Counted from the stretch's first letter, positions 24,169 to 34,242 are shown. The stretch is 64,000 nucleotides of DNA from an uncultured Muribaculum sp. (GCF_910583865.1 NZ_CAJTYX010000003.1:1-64000), one strand, 5' to 3'. Translations and numbers: made by a program. Notes: generated from the letters alone by a model not told the origin.

Positions 24169-25248
24169 GTGAAAGCGGAATATTGCCGTTATAATCTCGT
24201 TTTCCGCGAACCGGCTGTCACATCGCGGGCTGTGATGACCCATAAGGAGACCTACTTTATCCGCATATGGGACGAGGGCCGTCCAAACGTGTGCGGTATA
24301 GGAGAGTGTGCGCTGTTTCGCGGACTTGGCGTCGATGACGTCCCTGAATATGAAGAATGGCTGCGCGAGGTGTGTGCCGACATATCCTGTAATGGACTTA
24401 CATCCATAATCTCTGTGAATAGCAGTTCTATACGTTTTGGAGTGGAAAGCGCATTGGCGGATCTGCGTAATGGGGGAAGGAGAATCCTGTGGCCCGGACC
24501 GTGGACAGCCGGCGAAGAAGCCATACCGATCAATGGCCTCGTATGGATGGGAAGCCACGACCGTATGCTTGAACGTATCGACGAGAAGATTGCAGCCGGC
24601 TTTCGCTGTATAAAACTGAAAATCGGCGGTATTGACTTTGCGGAGGAGATCGACCTTCTTCGCCACATCCGTGATCGCTACGCCTCCGACCGGTTGGAGC
24701 TTCGCCTTGATGCCAACGGCGCGTTTTCTCCCAAGAATGCGATGGAATATCTTGCCGAGTTGTCCGCATTCGGCATACACTCGATCGAGCAGCCGATTCG
24801 AGCCGGACAGCCTGAGGCTATGACTGAAATCTGTAGGAAAAGCCCTATCCCTATTGCTCTTGACGAAGAGCTGATCGGTTGCCGGTCTACTCATGAAAAA
24901 GCGTCGTTGCTCGATTTGATTCATCCTCAGTACGTGATTCTGAAGCCTTCGCTTTGCGGTGGTTTTGCAGATGCCGCGGAATGGTCCATCCTCGCCTCCG
25001 AGCGTGGAATCGGCTGGTGGGCTACTTCCGCGCTTGAAAGTGACATCGGGCTTAATGCCATAGCACAATGGTGTGCGAACATGCGTACCACCATTCCGCA
25101 GGGATTGGGTACGGGACGACTGTATGTGAACAATATCCCATCCCCGTTGCGCCAGGTCGGTGACGGACTGAGATACGATCCGAGGGACGGTTGGGAAATC
25201 CCGGATTTCGATTGGAAAAATCCTGAAAAGTATGACGCGGATTATTGA
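24169..25248 (+). CDS. menC: o-succinylbenzoate synthase
   Basis: A 359-aa enolase-superfamily enzyme making o-succinylbenzoate from SHCHC. The catalytic framework is visible: KLKIGG (Lys), LRLDANGAF (metal Asp), SIEQP (metal Glu), IALDEE (metal Asp) and VILKPSLCGG (Lys). GTG at 24169 gives the family N-terminus (M)KAEYCRYNLVF; a TTG at 24163 is the alternative. It begins just after the menB stop, and its end overlaps menE by 17 bp. Confidence 0.94.
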   Translation: MKAEYCRYNLVFREPAVTSRAVMTHKETYFIRIWDEGRPNVCGIGECALFRGLGVDDVPEYEEWLREVCADISCNGLTSIISVNSSSIRFGVESALADLRNGGRRILWPGPWTAGEEAIPINGLVWMGSHDRMLERIDEKIAAGFRCIKLKIGGIDFAEEIDLLRHIRDRYASDRLELRLDANGAFSPKNAMEYLAELSAFGIHSIEQPIRAGQPEAMTEICRKSPIPIALDEELIGCRSTHEKASLLDLIHPQYVILKPSLCGGFADAAEWSILASERGIGWWATSALESDIGLNAIAQWCANMRTTIPQGLGTGRLYVNNIPSPLRQVGDGLRYDPRDGWEIPDFDWKNPEKYDADY

Positions 25249-26203
25249 CAAGGATGGTCTCGCAGAGGCTTTTGTGGATGAATGGATATCATCGTCCACG
25301 ATAGTGAAGGCCCATACGTCCGGCTCTACAGGTACACCTAAGGAGATGTATCTTCAAAAAAAGGATATGCGCCTATCCGCATTGGCGACATGTCGGCATT
25401 TCGGCATAGACTCCACGTCAGTGCTGCATTTGCCGCTGTCTACCGATTATATCGCCGGTAAGATGATGGTGGTACGTGCTTTCGTGAGCGGTGCGACCCT
25501 TGTGGTGGAACAGCCGTCAAGATGCCCGCTCTCGGAACTGCCTGCGGGTATCGACCGGGTGGACCTTACCGCCGTGGTGCCGTCGCAGGTAGAAGGGTTG
25601 CTGTCAAGCCCGCATATATCAAATGTCAGGAGCGTAATCATCGGTGGTGGGGTAGTATCGGCTGATATTGAGAAACGCCTCCGTACCGTGCCAATCGAAG
25701 CGTGGTCTACATATGGCATGACCGAGACATGCAGCCATGTAGCTTTAAGAAATCTACAATCGCAATCATTGACTTATACCGCGCTTCCGGGTATACGTTT
25801 TTCAACCGATTCGCGAGATTGCCTGGTGATAGATGCTCCGGACTACACTTTTGGGCGAATTGTCACTAATGACATGGTCCGAATGGTGTCAGCTAATGAA
25901 TTCCAATGGCTTGGACGCTATGACAATGTAATCAACTCGGGAGGAATAAAACTGCATCCCGAGGCTATGGAAAAACTCCTTGAGGGAACAGTGTCTTGTC
26001 GGTTCTATATTGTGGGACGTCCGAGCGAACGGTGGGGGAAGGAGGCGGTAATAGTCGTGGAGAATGCTACCGATATGCAATGTGACCGGATAATGCGACG
26101 CGCGCGCGAGGTATTTGAAAGGCACAGTGTGCCTAAGGCGGTAATAAACACACCGCGCTTTATTTATGCCTCAAACGGCAAAATAAAGCGCGTGCTTCCT
26201 TGA
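25232..26203 (+). CDS. menE: o-succinylbenzoate-CoA ligase
   Basis: A 323-aa acyl-CoA synthetase of the AMP-binding family that activates o-succinylbenzoate. The P-loop HTSGSTGTPKEM is at about residues 28-39, and WSTYGMTETCSHVALR and GRYDNVINSGGIKLHPE are the A5 and A8 motifs. It is shorter than many MenE proteins because the N-terminal domain is reduced, as is usual in Bacteroidales. The last gene of the menBCE operon; menF and menD are not adjacent. Confidence 0.92.
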   Translation: MTRIIDKDGLAEAFVDEWISSSTIVKAHTSGSTGTPKEMYLQKKDMRLSALATCRHFGIDSTSVLHLPLSTDYIAGKMMVVRAFVSGATLVVEQPSRCPLSELPAGIDRVDLTAVVPSQVEGLLSSPHISNVRSVIIGGGVVSADIEKRLRTVPIEAWSTYGMTETCSHVALRNLQSQSLTYTALPGIRFSTDSRDCLVIDAPDYTFGRIVTNDMVRMVSANEFQWLGRYDNVINSGGIKLHPEAMEKLLEGTVSCRFYIVGRPSERWGKEAVIVVENATDMQCDRIMRRAREVFERHSVPKAVINTPRFIYASNGKIKRVLP

Positions 26204-26241
26204 TGATATGTAGTCTTTGAATTCCTTACTGTGAGAAACAA

Positions 26242-26943
26242 TCAACCGAATTTGCTTATCTTACGGAGTGCTGATTCGTTGATAATCTTTATACGACGTC
26301 CGTCGACAATGAGTATCTTCTCATTTACGAAACATGATAAAGTACGTATGGCGTTTGATGTAGTCATGTTTGAAAGATTGGCAAGATCCTCGCGGGCCAT
26401 ATAGATGCGCAGGGTAGCATCGTCATCTTCGTAGCCGTAACTTTCGCGTAGGGCGATAAGAGCCTCAGCCAAACGGCCACGTATATGCTTCTGGGTGAGA
26501 TTGACAATCTTGGTGTCTGAGCCACCAAGGTTATGGGAAAGCTCTTTGATAAAGAACCATGCAAGTTTTACGTTGTTCTGTATCAAATCCTGCACAAGTG
26601 ACATTGGCAGACAGCCCAAAGTAGATGGTTCAAAAGCCGCAGCTGTGGAGACATACGACTCCTCGGCAAAGTATGCCCTGTAGCCGAAATATTGTACCGG
26701 ACGAATCAGGCGCAATATCTGTTGACGGCCGCCTATGCCATCTTTGTAGAGCTTTACTTTGCCTTTGAGCAGGCACCATAGAAATTCCGGCGCCTCCTTC
26801 TCAGCATATATTATCTGGTTTTTTTTAAAGGTGTGAGTAGTGAAGTTATCAATAATTAAATGCTTGTCATCGCTGCTTAGCGTCGACCAAAGTTCTGATA
26901 AATCTTCGGAAATCACCCGTTCCAATGTACTTTTAGTAATCAT
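26242..26943 (-). CDS. Crp/Fnr-family transcriptional regulator
   Basis: A 233-aa regulator. An N-terminal cyclic-nucleotide-binding-like beta barrel (about residues 25-120) is followed by a dimerisation helix and a C-terminal winged helix with YMAREDLANLSNMTTSNAIRT as the helix-turn-helix (about 180-200). No Fnr-type cysteine cluster is seen, so the ligand is unknown. Transcribed toward menE and divergent from aroE; a palindrome lies in its own leader. Confidence 0.9.
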   Translation of the reverse strand: MITKSTLERVISEDLSELWSTLSSDDKHLIIDNFTTHTFKKNQIIYAEKEAPEFLWCLLKGKVKLYKDGIGGRQQILRLIRPVQYFGYRAYFAEESYVSTAAAFEPSTLGCLPMSLVQDLIQNNVKLAWFFIKELSHNLGGSDTKIVNLTQKHIRGRLAEALIALRESYGYEDDDATLRIYMAREDLANLSNMTTSNAIRTLSCFVNEKILIVDGRRIKIINESALRKISKFG

Positions 26944-26957
26944 CGTGTCGCGTAGCT

Positions 26958-26985
26958 ATGTTGTGCAACATGCTGTGCAAAGTTA
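26958..26985 (-). promoter_or_regulatory. Promoter element and palindrome ahead of the Crp/Fnr gene
   Basis: On the minus strand TAACTTTG (26978-26985) matches the -7 consensus. ATGTTG-TG-CAACAT (26958-26971), a perfect inverted repeat, lies between it and the start codon, in the right place for an autoregulatory operator. Confidence 0.5.
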
Positions 26986-27084
26986 CAAATATTTTTGAAT
27001 ACGAAACATAAATAAAATAAAAAATGCTGCGTCAAGTACAAAAGTTGTTGAAATAAGCCGTTATGCTGTGATTTTTAATCCTTT

Positions 27085-27118
27085 TTTGTGCTCATGACCC
27101 GGAATTTGCATACCTTTG
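27085..27118 (+). promoter_or_regulatory. aroE: Promoter for aroE
   Basis: TTTG at 27085-27088 and TACCTTTG at 27111-27118 with a 22-nt spacer, 19 bp before the aroE start. Confidence 0.6.
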
Positions 27119-27137
27119 TGTCAATAAATTTTTTCCT

Positions 27138-27899
27138 ATGGCAGAACGGATAGAACGCATATACGGATTGATTGGATTTCCGTTGACGCACTCGTTTTCA
27201 CAGACCTATTTCAATCAAAAATTTGAATCCGAAGGCATACCGGCCCGTTATCTCAATTTTGAGTTACCCGACATCGGCGATCTCATGGAAGTGATTGCCG
27301 AATATCCCACGCTGGCCGGATTGAATGTCACGATTCCATATAAGGAGCAAGTGATACCGTATCTTGACGACATTGACGAGGACGCACGGAAAATCGGGGC
27401 TGTGAATGTGATAAAGTTCATCCGCAAAAAAGACAATGACATAAAGCTCAAGGGATACAACTCGGATATAATCGGCTTCTCAGATTCAATAAAGCCACTG
27501 ATTGTTTCCGATAGGAAAAGGGCTCTGATACTTGGAACGGGAGGGGCGGCCAAGGCAGTAAGACAGGGATTGAACAATCTGGGAGTAGAGTCGGTCATGG
27601 TCTCACGCACTCCTCGTGATGGTGTGATCACATATGATGATCTTACTCCTGAGATAATGGACTCACATAAGATAATAGTTAATACGACGCCTTTAGGCAT
27701 GTACCCGCACGTCGATGAGTGCCCCGATATACCTTATCACCTGCTTACGCCGGCTCATTTATGCTACGACCTGCTTTATAATCCGGATGTGACCCTTTTC
27801 ATGAAGAAGGCCGCCGAGATGGGCGCTGAAACCAAAAACGGACTTGAAATGCTGTTATTGCAGGCATTCGTGTCATGGCAAATATGGCAGGAAAGATAA
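27138..27899 (+). CDS. aroE: Shikimate dehydrogenase
   Basis: A 253-aa enzyme that reduces 3-dehydroshikimate with NADPH in aromatic amino acid synthesis. Substrate-binding motifs GFPLTHSFSQ (residues 13-22) and NVTIPYKE (with the catalytic Lys) are present, as is the nucleotide-binding loop LGTGGAAKAV at about residue 133. The C-terminal NGLEMLLLQAFVSWQIW is typical. Own promoter; the next gene starts 48 bp downstream. Confidence 0.94.
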   Translation: MAERIERIYGLIGFPLTHSFSQTYFNQKFESEGIPARYLNFELPDIGDLMEVIAEYPTLAGLNVTIPYKEQVIPYLDDIDEDARKIGAVNVIKFIRKKDNDIKLKGYNSDIIGFSDSIKPLIVSDRKRALILGTGGAAKAVRQGLNNLGVESVMVSRTPRDGVITYDDLTPEIMDSHKIIVNTTPLGMYPHVDECPDIPYHLLTPAHLCYDLLYNPDVTLFMKKAAEMGAETKNGLEMLLLQAFVSWQIWQER

Positions 27900-27946
27900 G
27901 CCCAATAAACTGAGTTCTAAACAAATAAACTAATTTCATAAATAAT

Positions 27947-28903
27947 ATGCCATTAAGCGCAATCGGGCGATGGATGTATATCGCCTTAATAATCATCGTT
28001 TTGTTCCCTTGGGACATAGTAACGGCATACAATCCGGTAACACCGGCATCGGCACTTTTCATTGGTCTGATGTTTGCTCTATGTTTCGGTTGTCCTTTCC
28101 CGAAATTCAATAAAAAAAGCAGTAAATATCTGCTTCAAGCCTCGGTGGTCGGTCTCGGTTTTGGCATGAACGTTGTTGAATCATTAAAATCAGGCAGTGA
28201 GGGAATGTTGTTCACCGTAGTATCCGTGGTCGGTGTCATGGTATTCGGTGTGATGTTCGGTTATTGGATGCATATAAATCGCAAGACCGCCTACCTGATT
28301 TCTTCTGGTACTGCAATATGTGGCGGAAGTGCTATTGCCGCCGTAGGTCCTGTGTTGCATGCCGATGAAGAAGAGATGGCCGTGTCCCTGGGAGTGATAT
28401 TTATTCTTAATGCAATAGCCTTGTTCATATTCCCGCCGATCGGGCATTTCTTTGACATGAGCCAACAACAGTTCGGCACATGGGCTGCAATCGCCATTCA
28501 CGACACTTCGTCGGTAGTCGGGGCCGGGGATGCCTATGGGCCCGAGGCTCTTCAGCTTGCCACCCTCATAAAGCTTACGCGTGCGTTATGGATAATCCCG
28601 ATGGCATTTGTGACAATGCTTATCTTCCGTGACAAAAAAGCCAAAATAAGTATTCCCTGGTTTATCTTCCTGTTTATCCTTGCAATGATAGTCAATACTT
28701 ATTGCGGGTTGCCGGAAGCCGTCAGTACATGGCTTGTATGGCTTGCCAAGAAGGGACTTGTGCTGACGTTGTTCTTCATCGGGGCAAGTCTTTCGCTCTC
28801 AACAATAAAGTCGGTGGGCACACGTCCTTTGCTTCTTGCCGTGGCATTATGGATTCTTATAGGTGTATCAAGCTTTATTGTAGTGGAGCTTACCATTCCA
28901 TGA
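27947..28903 (+). CDS. YeiH/UPF0324 family putative transporter
   Basis: A 318-aa polytopic membrane protein with about ten hydrophobic segments. Family features are SSGTAICGGSAIAAVGPV (about residues 119-136) and AIHDTSSVVGAGDAYG (about 183-198). UPF0324/YeiH proteins are sometimes annotated as sulfate exporters, but the substrate is not settled. Confidence 0.9.
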   Translation: MPLSAIGRWMYIALIIIVLFPWDIVTAYNPVTPASALFIGLMFALCFGCPFPKFNKKSSKYLLQASVVGLGFGMNVVESLKSGSEGMLFTVVSVVGVMVFGVMFGYWMHINRKTAYLISSGTAICGGSAIAAVGPVLHADEEEMAVSLGVIFILNAIALFIFPPIGHFFDMSQQQFGTWAAIAIHDTSSVVGAGDAYGPEALQLATLIKLTRALWIIPMAFVTMLIFRDKKAKISIPWFIFLFILAMIVNTYCGLPEAVSTWLVWLAKKGLVLTLFFIGASLSLSTIKSVGTRPLLLAVALWILIGVSSFIVVELTIP

Positions 28904-28938
28904 CGCATCCTGTATAGCAAAAACCTCCCTCTCCATAT

Positions 28939-30966
28939 ATGCGCCCTCCTCTCTCATACGTGCCTGCAATGTTTCCTCTCGTGGGATTCATTGCAGGCAT
29001 GCTTTTGTCTGAAGGATTGGTTTTGTGGGAAGCTGCAGGTATATCTGCGACAGGCATATGTGCGGTACTTGCATCTCGATACCTGCCCGAATGGAGCAGG
29101 AGCATAGGCATATTCTTGTTTTTCACAGGTGTAGGCAGTATTGATATGCAACACCACAAGTTGCCCGACGTAACCGACATAGTGAATTCAGGGAAAAGGT
29201 GGTGGAGCGCCGAGGTTCTTGATGTTTCCGAAAATGACCGTGGAGTTCATATAATGGTCAGGCTCGACAGTGTCGCAACTGCGCATATGGCAGCCCTTGT
29301 GCATTTGCCACATGGACTTGCTTCAGATATCATGCCCGGAAACATGATACGTTTCAATGGTGAACTGTCTGTACCATTCAACGATGACGCACCGTATGCT
29401 CCCGACTATGTGAGGATTCTTGCCATCAGAGGCATATCTGCCACATGCTTTTCCGATTCAATCGTAGTGGAAGGACATAAAAATACATGGAGGCGTTATG
29501 CCTGGAACGCACGTACATGGGCCGCATCATTACTTATGCGCAGCAGTTTATCAATGGACACATGTTCGTTTCTTATGGCTGTTCTTGTCGGAGACGACGA
29601 TTTTTTATCGGAGGATACTCGTGATGTGTTTTCATCTTCGGGACTCGCACATGTGTTGGCTCTGAGCGGTCTACATGTCGGGATGGTCATAATGGTATTC
29701 GGTTTTTTCCTGTTTCCGTTAGGGCTGTTGTGGGACTGGCGCGTAAGGTGCGCGGTTGTGATTGTAGGCATATGGCTTTATGCTTTTGTGGCCGGATTGT
29801 CTGCATCGGTGACACGTGCCGCTCTTATGGCTTCAATGGTATGTGGAGGAATCATATTGCAGAGACCTTACGTATCTATGAATGGGATGTTCGTGGCCGC
29901 CCTCGTTATCCTTTTTGTCGCTCCGGAACAGTTATGGACTCCGGGATTTCAGATGTCTTTTCTTGCTGTCGGCAGCATCCTGCTTATCATGCCGGTGGTA
30001 ATGCCGGCAATTGAACGTGTGCCTCGATGGCTCAGATGGATTCTGGCGGCTTCTGCCATATCTCTGGCGGCGATGCTTGGCACCGGTATGGTGGCATTAT
30101 ATTATTTCCATGTATTTCCGGCCTACTTCCTGATTGCCAATCTCCCTGTCGTGCCTGTATTGCCTGTACTGATGATTGGCGGGCTGCTGATTATGGCCTG
30201 CGAAGCCGTCGGTTTCGATCCGACATGGTTGTGTCAGGCTGTAGATGTGGTGTATTGGTCAATTTACCACTGGGCCTCTGTAGTCGCAGGCATGACTTCT
30301 CCTTTGTCCGGATGGCATGAAGTGCATGGCGCCGCGTTGGTGGCGTATTACGTTACGCTGATAACCGGCGTAATTGCATTGTGGCGTCGCAACCTTGTAA
30401 TTGGAGCGATTTTTGTGTCAGGGATTATCGCCATATGTATTCTTGTCAGAGTGCCAGGACAGACTGACGCGCATCCGGGATGGTTTATACCCAAGGGTTC
30501 ATATTTTACTACCGTCATATTTCGCACAAATGATTCTTCGGAGGTGAGTATGATCACTAACGCTCCTCCTACTATAGCGGAATCATTGCGGGCAGAGTAT
30601 CGCATGAAATATTCCGCCTTTTTCGAAAGCATAGGAGCAGAGTCCGCCTCGTTGTACGATGGTCCGGTGGCATATCTGCCTACGGATAGCTCTCATCCGC
30701 AGCGGTGTGTGCTTGTAGGACACGATAGTATAGTGGGAACACCCCGACGGGAATTCCTAAATGCTGATTATGCAGTGATATGCCAGGGATATCGTGGCGA
30801 CTGGCAGGCAGTGGTCGACTCGCTATCCCCCCGGCGGATACTTCTTTCAGGCGACATACCTAAAAGACGCCATGAGAATATGTATGAATCAATCTCATCT
30901 GAATCACCGGTCCCCGTCATTTCACTTCGCGGCATATCTTTCAAGGAGGCCGGTGACTGCTTGTAA
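28939..30966 (+). CDS. comEC: ComEC/Rec2-family DNA uptake channel protein
   Basis: A 675-aa polytopic protein with an N-terminal soluble/OB-like part (about residues 60-160) and the competence core. HVLALSGLHVGMVIMVFGF (about 238-256) is the signature, followed by many membrane helices to about 510 and a C-terminal soluble tail of about 150 residues. The tail lacks the metallo-beta-lactamase HxHxDH motif seen in longer ComEC proteins, as is common in Bacteroidales. Likely inner-membrane DNA translocation channel. Confidence 0.9.
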   Translation: MRPPLSYVPAMFPLVGFIAGMLLSEGLVLWEAAGISATGICAVLASRYLPEWSRSIGIFLFFTGVGSIDMQHHKLPDVTDIVNSGKRWWSAEVLDVSENDRGVHIMVRLDSVATAHMAALVHLPHGLASDIMPGNMIRFNGELSVPFNDDAPYAPDYVRILAIRGISATCFSDSIVVEGHKNTWRRYAWNARTWAASLLMRSSLSMDTCSFLMAVLVGDDDFLSEDTRDVFSSSGLAHVLALSGLHVGMVIMVFGFFLFPLGLLWDWRVRCAVVIVGIWLYAFVAGLSASVTRAALMASMVCGGIILQRPYVSMNGMFVAALVILFVAPEQLWTPGFQMSFLAVGSILLIMPVVMPAIERVPRWLRWILAASAISLAAMLGTGMVALYYFHVFPAYFLIANLPVVPVLPVLMIGGLLIMACEAVGFDPTWLCQAVDVVYWSIYHWASVVAGMTSPLSGWHEVHGAALVAYYVTLITGVIALWRRNLVIGAIFVSGIIAICILVRVPGQTDAHPGWFIPKGSYFTTVIFRTNDSSEVSMITNAPPTIAESLRAEYRMKYSAFFESIGAESASLYDGPVAYLPTDSSHPQRCVLVGHDSIVGTPRREFLNADYAVICQGYRGDWQAVVDSLSPRRILLSGDIPKRRHENMYESISSESPVPVISLRGISFKEAGDCL

Positions 30967-30992
30967 TTCTTAGAGAGTTTAGTGGCGATTGT

Positions 30993-31018
30993 CTCCGGAG
31001 GATCAGCATCCTCCGGAG
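30993..31018. terminator. Perfect hairpin between comEC and asnA
   Basis: CTCCGGAGGAT-CAGC-ATCCTCCGGAG, an 11-bp perfect stem with a 4-nt loop between convergent genes. No long T-run follows on either strand, but the stem is strong. Confidence 0.7.
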
Positions 31019-31057
31019 GTTAATGATTATAGCAACAAATCGAGAAATAAGGAATGG

Positions 31058-32092
31058 TCAGATAAGTGATATGCCGACTGCCTTGCAGGCTTCTACTTGC
31101 TCTTGAGGCCATATCGAGGCCTGCACCTCACCGATGTGGGCTTTCTGGAGGATAAACATACAGAGACGGCTCTGACCTATGCCGCCGCCGATGGAGTAGG
31201 GAAGCTGCCCGTCAAGCAGTGCTTTGTGGAACTGGAGTCCGCTACGGTCGGAGCATCCCCGCTTCTCAAGTTGCAGCCGCAGCGACTCGGGGCTTACGCG
31301 TATGCCCATGGATGATAGCTCGAAGGATGTGCCGAGCACCGGATTCCAGAATATGAGATCGCCGTTGAGTCCATGATAACCGTCGGAGTTTGTACTAATC
31401 CAGTCATCATAATCCGGTGCGCGTCCGTCATGTGGTTCTCCGTTGCTAAGTTCGTTACCGATTCCTATCAGGAATACGGCACCATACTCTTTTGCGGCCA
31501 TATCTTCTCGTTGGCGAGGTGTAAGGCCCGGGTAGCGTTGAAGCAATTCCTCTGAGTGGATAAAAGTGAGTTTCTCGGGGAGCACCGGGGTAATGTGTGG
31601 AAATTGACGGTAAATCCGGTCCTCGATTATCCTAACTACATCGTAAATCTTCGTTGCGGTGTCTTTCAGATAGTCAAGCGTGCGATCCTCCTTACGTATG
31701 GTTTTCTCCCAATCCCATTGATCGACATACAATGAATGTGTGTTGTCGAGATCCTCAAACGTGCGGATTGCATTCATGTCGGTATATAATCCGAATCCCG
31801 GGGCTATATCATAGGACCCGAGTTTTACGCGCTTCCACTTTGCGAGCGAATGCACTACTTCCGCTTTTGCCCCACCCATTGCATCGATTTTGAATGCGAC
31901 GGCATGTTCAACTCCATTGAGGTCATCATTAAGGCCTGTGCCGCTTAACACAAAGAGAGGAGCTGTGACACGACGCAGGTTGAGCGCGCGTGCCAGTTCG
32001 GTCTGGAATCCTTCTTTTATCGCCTTTATGGCGATTTCGGTTGTTTCGGGCAGAAGCTTCTGCTTGTATTTTCGAGGAATGATAAGTGCCAT
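31058..32092 (-). CDS. asnA: Aspartate-ammonia ligase (asparagine synthetase A)
   Basis: A 344-aa AsnA, which makes asparagine from aspartate and ammonia with ATP. The class II aminoacyl-tRNA-synthetase-like fold is recognisable from LYVDQWDWEK, SYDIAPGFGLYTDMNAIR and the C-terminal SIGGGIGQSRLCMFIL motif. Length and start (MALIIPRKYKQKLLPET) are typical of Bacteroidales AsnA. Confidence 0.95.
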   Translation of the reverse strand: MALIIPRKYKQKLLPETTEIAIKAIKEGFQTELARALNLRRVTAPLFVLSGTGLNDDLNGVEHAVAFKIDAMGGAKAEVVHSLAKWKRVKLGSYDIAPGFGLYTDMNAIRTFEDLDNTHSLYVDQWDWEKTIRKEDRTLDYLKDTATKIYDVVRIIEDRIYRQFPHITPVLPEKLTFIHSEELLQRYPGLTPRQREDMAAKEYGAVFLIGIGNELSNGEPHDGRAPDYDDWISTNSDGYHGLNGDLIFWNPVLGTSFELSSMGIRVSPESLRLQLEKRGCSDRSGLQFHKALLDGQLPYSIGGGIGQSRLCMFILQKAHIGEVQASIWPQEQVEACKAVGISLI

Positions 32093-32328
32093 GTTTTATA
32101 TCTTTTGTTGAGTTATACGCTGCAAAGTAAATCATTTGTTTTCTAAGATGCAAATATTTGTAGCAAAAAGTTTTCAGAATAGACATTATGGTTGCATTTT
32201 GAGCCCAAAGTCAAGGGTGAGCGTACTTTTCGGGAAGAAGATAATAGAATTGGATGTCACCGTTTAAGCATATCGTATAGATGGGAAATGGATGTTGTTT
32301 TCCGAACTCACATGATTCAACATTGTTA

Positions 32329-32336
32329 TAGTTTTG
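32329..32336 (+). promoter_or_regulatory. -7 element ahead of the DUF3943 gene
   Basis: TAGTTTTG matches TAnnTTTG 29 bp before the ATG. It lies inside an inverted repeat TTGTTA...TAACAA (about 32323-32341). The upstream TTTG is not at the consensus distance. Confidence 0.4.
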
Positions 32337-32365
32337 TAACAACTATGTAGAGACAAGAGGAACTT

Positions 32366-33865
32366 ATGGCTTTCTTTAGGTATATAATACTGTCAATATG
32401 TGCGTTTATTGCCACTGTGGATGCCGTGGCTCAGATGCCTATAAAGCTTAGGGTACTCCCGGCGATTTCTCCGGACAGCGCCGATGTCACCTACTATAGC
32501 AAGCCGCACTTTTGGCGCACTACCGGCGAGGTGGTAGGATTCAATCTGGGACTTTGGGCATTTGACCGATATATACAACGTGGCGACTTTGCCTATATCA
32601 GCATGAACAGTGTGAAAGAGAATTTTCGCAAAGGGTTCAAATGGGATAACGACAAACTCGGTACGAACATGTTTCTTCATCCATATAACGGCAGCTTGTA
32701 TTACAATTCAGCTCGTAGCAACGGTTTCAATTATTGGCAGTCCGCCATGTTCGCCATAGGTGGAAGTGCCATGTGGGAACTGTTCATGGAATGCGAATAT
32801 CCTTCTACAAACGATATAATAGCCACTCCGATCGGTGGAACGGTAATTGGAGAGGTACTCTTCAGGGCATCGGATGCGGTGATCGACGATCGTGACACAG
32901 GAGCGTCAAGATTCGGACGTGAGGCAGCCGTGTTCGTCATTTCCCCTATGAGGGGGCTTACGCGTATTATCACGGGGGATGCCTGGCGTGTGAGGCCTAC
33001 GCGCGGACGTCTTTATGGCACTCCTCCGCTGTCGGTGGAGTTGTCTCTCGGGGCACGTGGCATGTATCTAAATAATGAGGTATCGGAATCTGCCGTCGGT
33101 GCGACTGCCGAAATAAATGTTGAATATGGTGACCGTTTCGAAGTCTCTTCTACCAAACCGTTTGATTACTTCACTGTCCGAGCCGACCTTTCCGTCATGA
33201 ATAAGCAGCCGCTTTTGAGCCAATTGAATATAAAAGGGCGGCTTATCGCGCGTGAGATATATGATATAGCATCTCGAAAGATGAGCATAGGGCTGTATCA
33301 GCATTTTGACTATTACGATTCTGACACTATACGCAAGGCGGATCAGACGCGGGTATCCAGGGTCCCTTACAAGCTTGGCATACCTGCAAGCCTTGGTGCT
33401 GGCTGGATGTTCAGGGATGCACGTATGCCGCGATGGACATTTGATGCTTATGCACATGGCAATCTAGTGATTCTCGGGTCAATTCTGTCCGACTATTATC
33501 ATGTGGACGAACGCAATTACAATCTTGCCAGCGGATTCTCATTTAAGGGGGGAGTTAATGTGGTGTTTGACCGTGACAGGTTTTCCGCGTCGTTGTCTCA
33601 TGAATATTATCGGTTGTTTACGTGGAAGGGATATCATCAAAATACGAACCTCGCACGAACGGATCCGCGTACGCTCGATGTTCAGGGAGATCATTCTGCG
33701 GCATCATTCAATGTCAGCGAACTGAGGGCCGATCTGCGTGTGTGGAATCGTCTCTACCTTTCTGCATCGGTAAGCCACTATTATCGGTCTACGCGATACC
33801 GCGATTATCCGCGTGTCAAGTCGAGCACGACAGGTGTTCGTTTTATGGTCACATATAAATTGTGA
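32366..33865 (+). CDS. DUF3943 outer-membrane protein
   Basis: A 499-aa protein with a signal peptide (residues 1-22, ending VDAVAQ). Family motifs include LGTNMFLHPYNGSLYYNSAR and NGFNYWQSAMFAIGGSAMWE (about residues 96-140), characteristic of DUF3943. The C-terminal half is rich in alternating aromatic strands and ends in a hydrophobic strand FMVTYKL, consistent with a beta-barrel. Function unknown. Confidence 0.85.
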   Translation: MAFFRYIILSICAFIATVDAVAQMPIKLRVLPAISPDSADVTYYSKPHFWRTTGEVVGFNLGLWAFDRYIQRGDFAYISMNSVKENFRKGFKWDNDKLGTNMFLHPYNGSLYYNSARSNGFNYWQSAMFAIGGSAMWELFMECEYPSTNDIIATPIGGTVIGEVLFRASDAVIDDRDTGASRFGREAAVFVISPMRGLTRIITGDAWRVRPTRGRLYGTPPLSVELSLGARGMYLNNEVSESAVGATAEINVEYGDRFEVSSTKPFDYFTVRADLSVMNKQPLLSQLNIKGRLIAREIYDIASRKMSIGLYQHFDYYDSDTIRKADQTRVSRVPYKLGIPASLGAGWMFRDARMPRWTFDAYAHGNLVILGSILSDYYHVDERNYNLASGFSFKGGVNVVFDRDRFSASLSHEYYRLFTWKGYHQNTNLARTDPRTLDVQGDHSAASFNVSELRADLRVWNRLYLSASVSHYYRSTRYRDYPRVKSSTTGVRFMVTYKL

Positions 33866-33950
33866 ATAACCCGCAAAAAAAAATATTATGTTGCCCTCCC
33901 GAACATTCTCGAGAAAAATTTGCCTGTTGACGGCATCTTCGGTATGGTAT

Positions 33951-33983
33951 AAGTGGCATCCGCCATCCCGGCGGGTGCCACTT
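33951..33983. terminator. Hairpin after the DUF3943 gene
   Basis: AAGTGGCATCC pairs with GGGTGCCACTT (one G-U) around a GC-rich loop. It lies 86 bp after the stop; TTAGT follows on the plus strand. It may serve both strands. Confidence 0.55.
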
Positions 33984-34242
33984 TAGTGAATTATGGTATG
34001 GATGAATTGTCAAATTGTCCATCTTCTCATCCGTTATGGATTTTTTGCCCATAAAATAGATGTTATAATGGATGCGATGTAATGGGTATAGATTAGTTCG
34101 CATGAAGTTTCATTTGCAAAGTTATATCTTATTTTTGGAATACAAAATATTTCGTTATGAAATTTGCAAAATACTATCGCCAACGCGTATCGACGTTTGG
34201 TATTCTTTATTTATACTTGGAGCGAAACGGTTGATTAGGACG

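Noticed and set aside
24076..25299. 407-codon minus-strand frame
   Set aside because: Entirely antisense to menC and flanks, whose enolase-family motifs are unmistakable.
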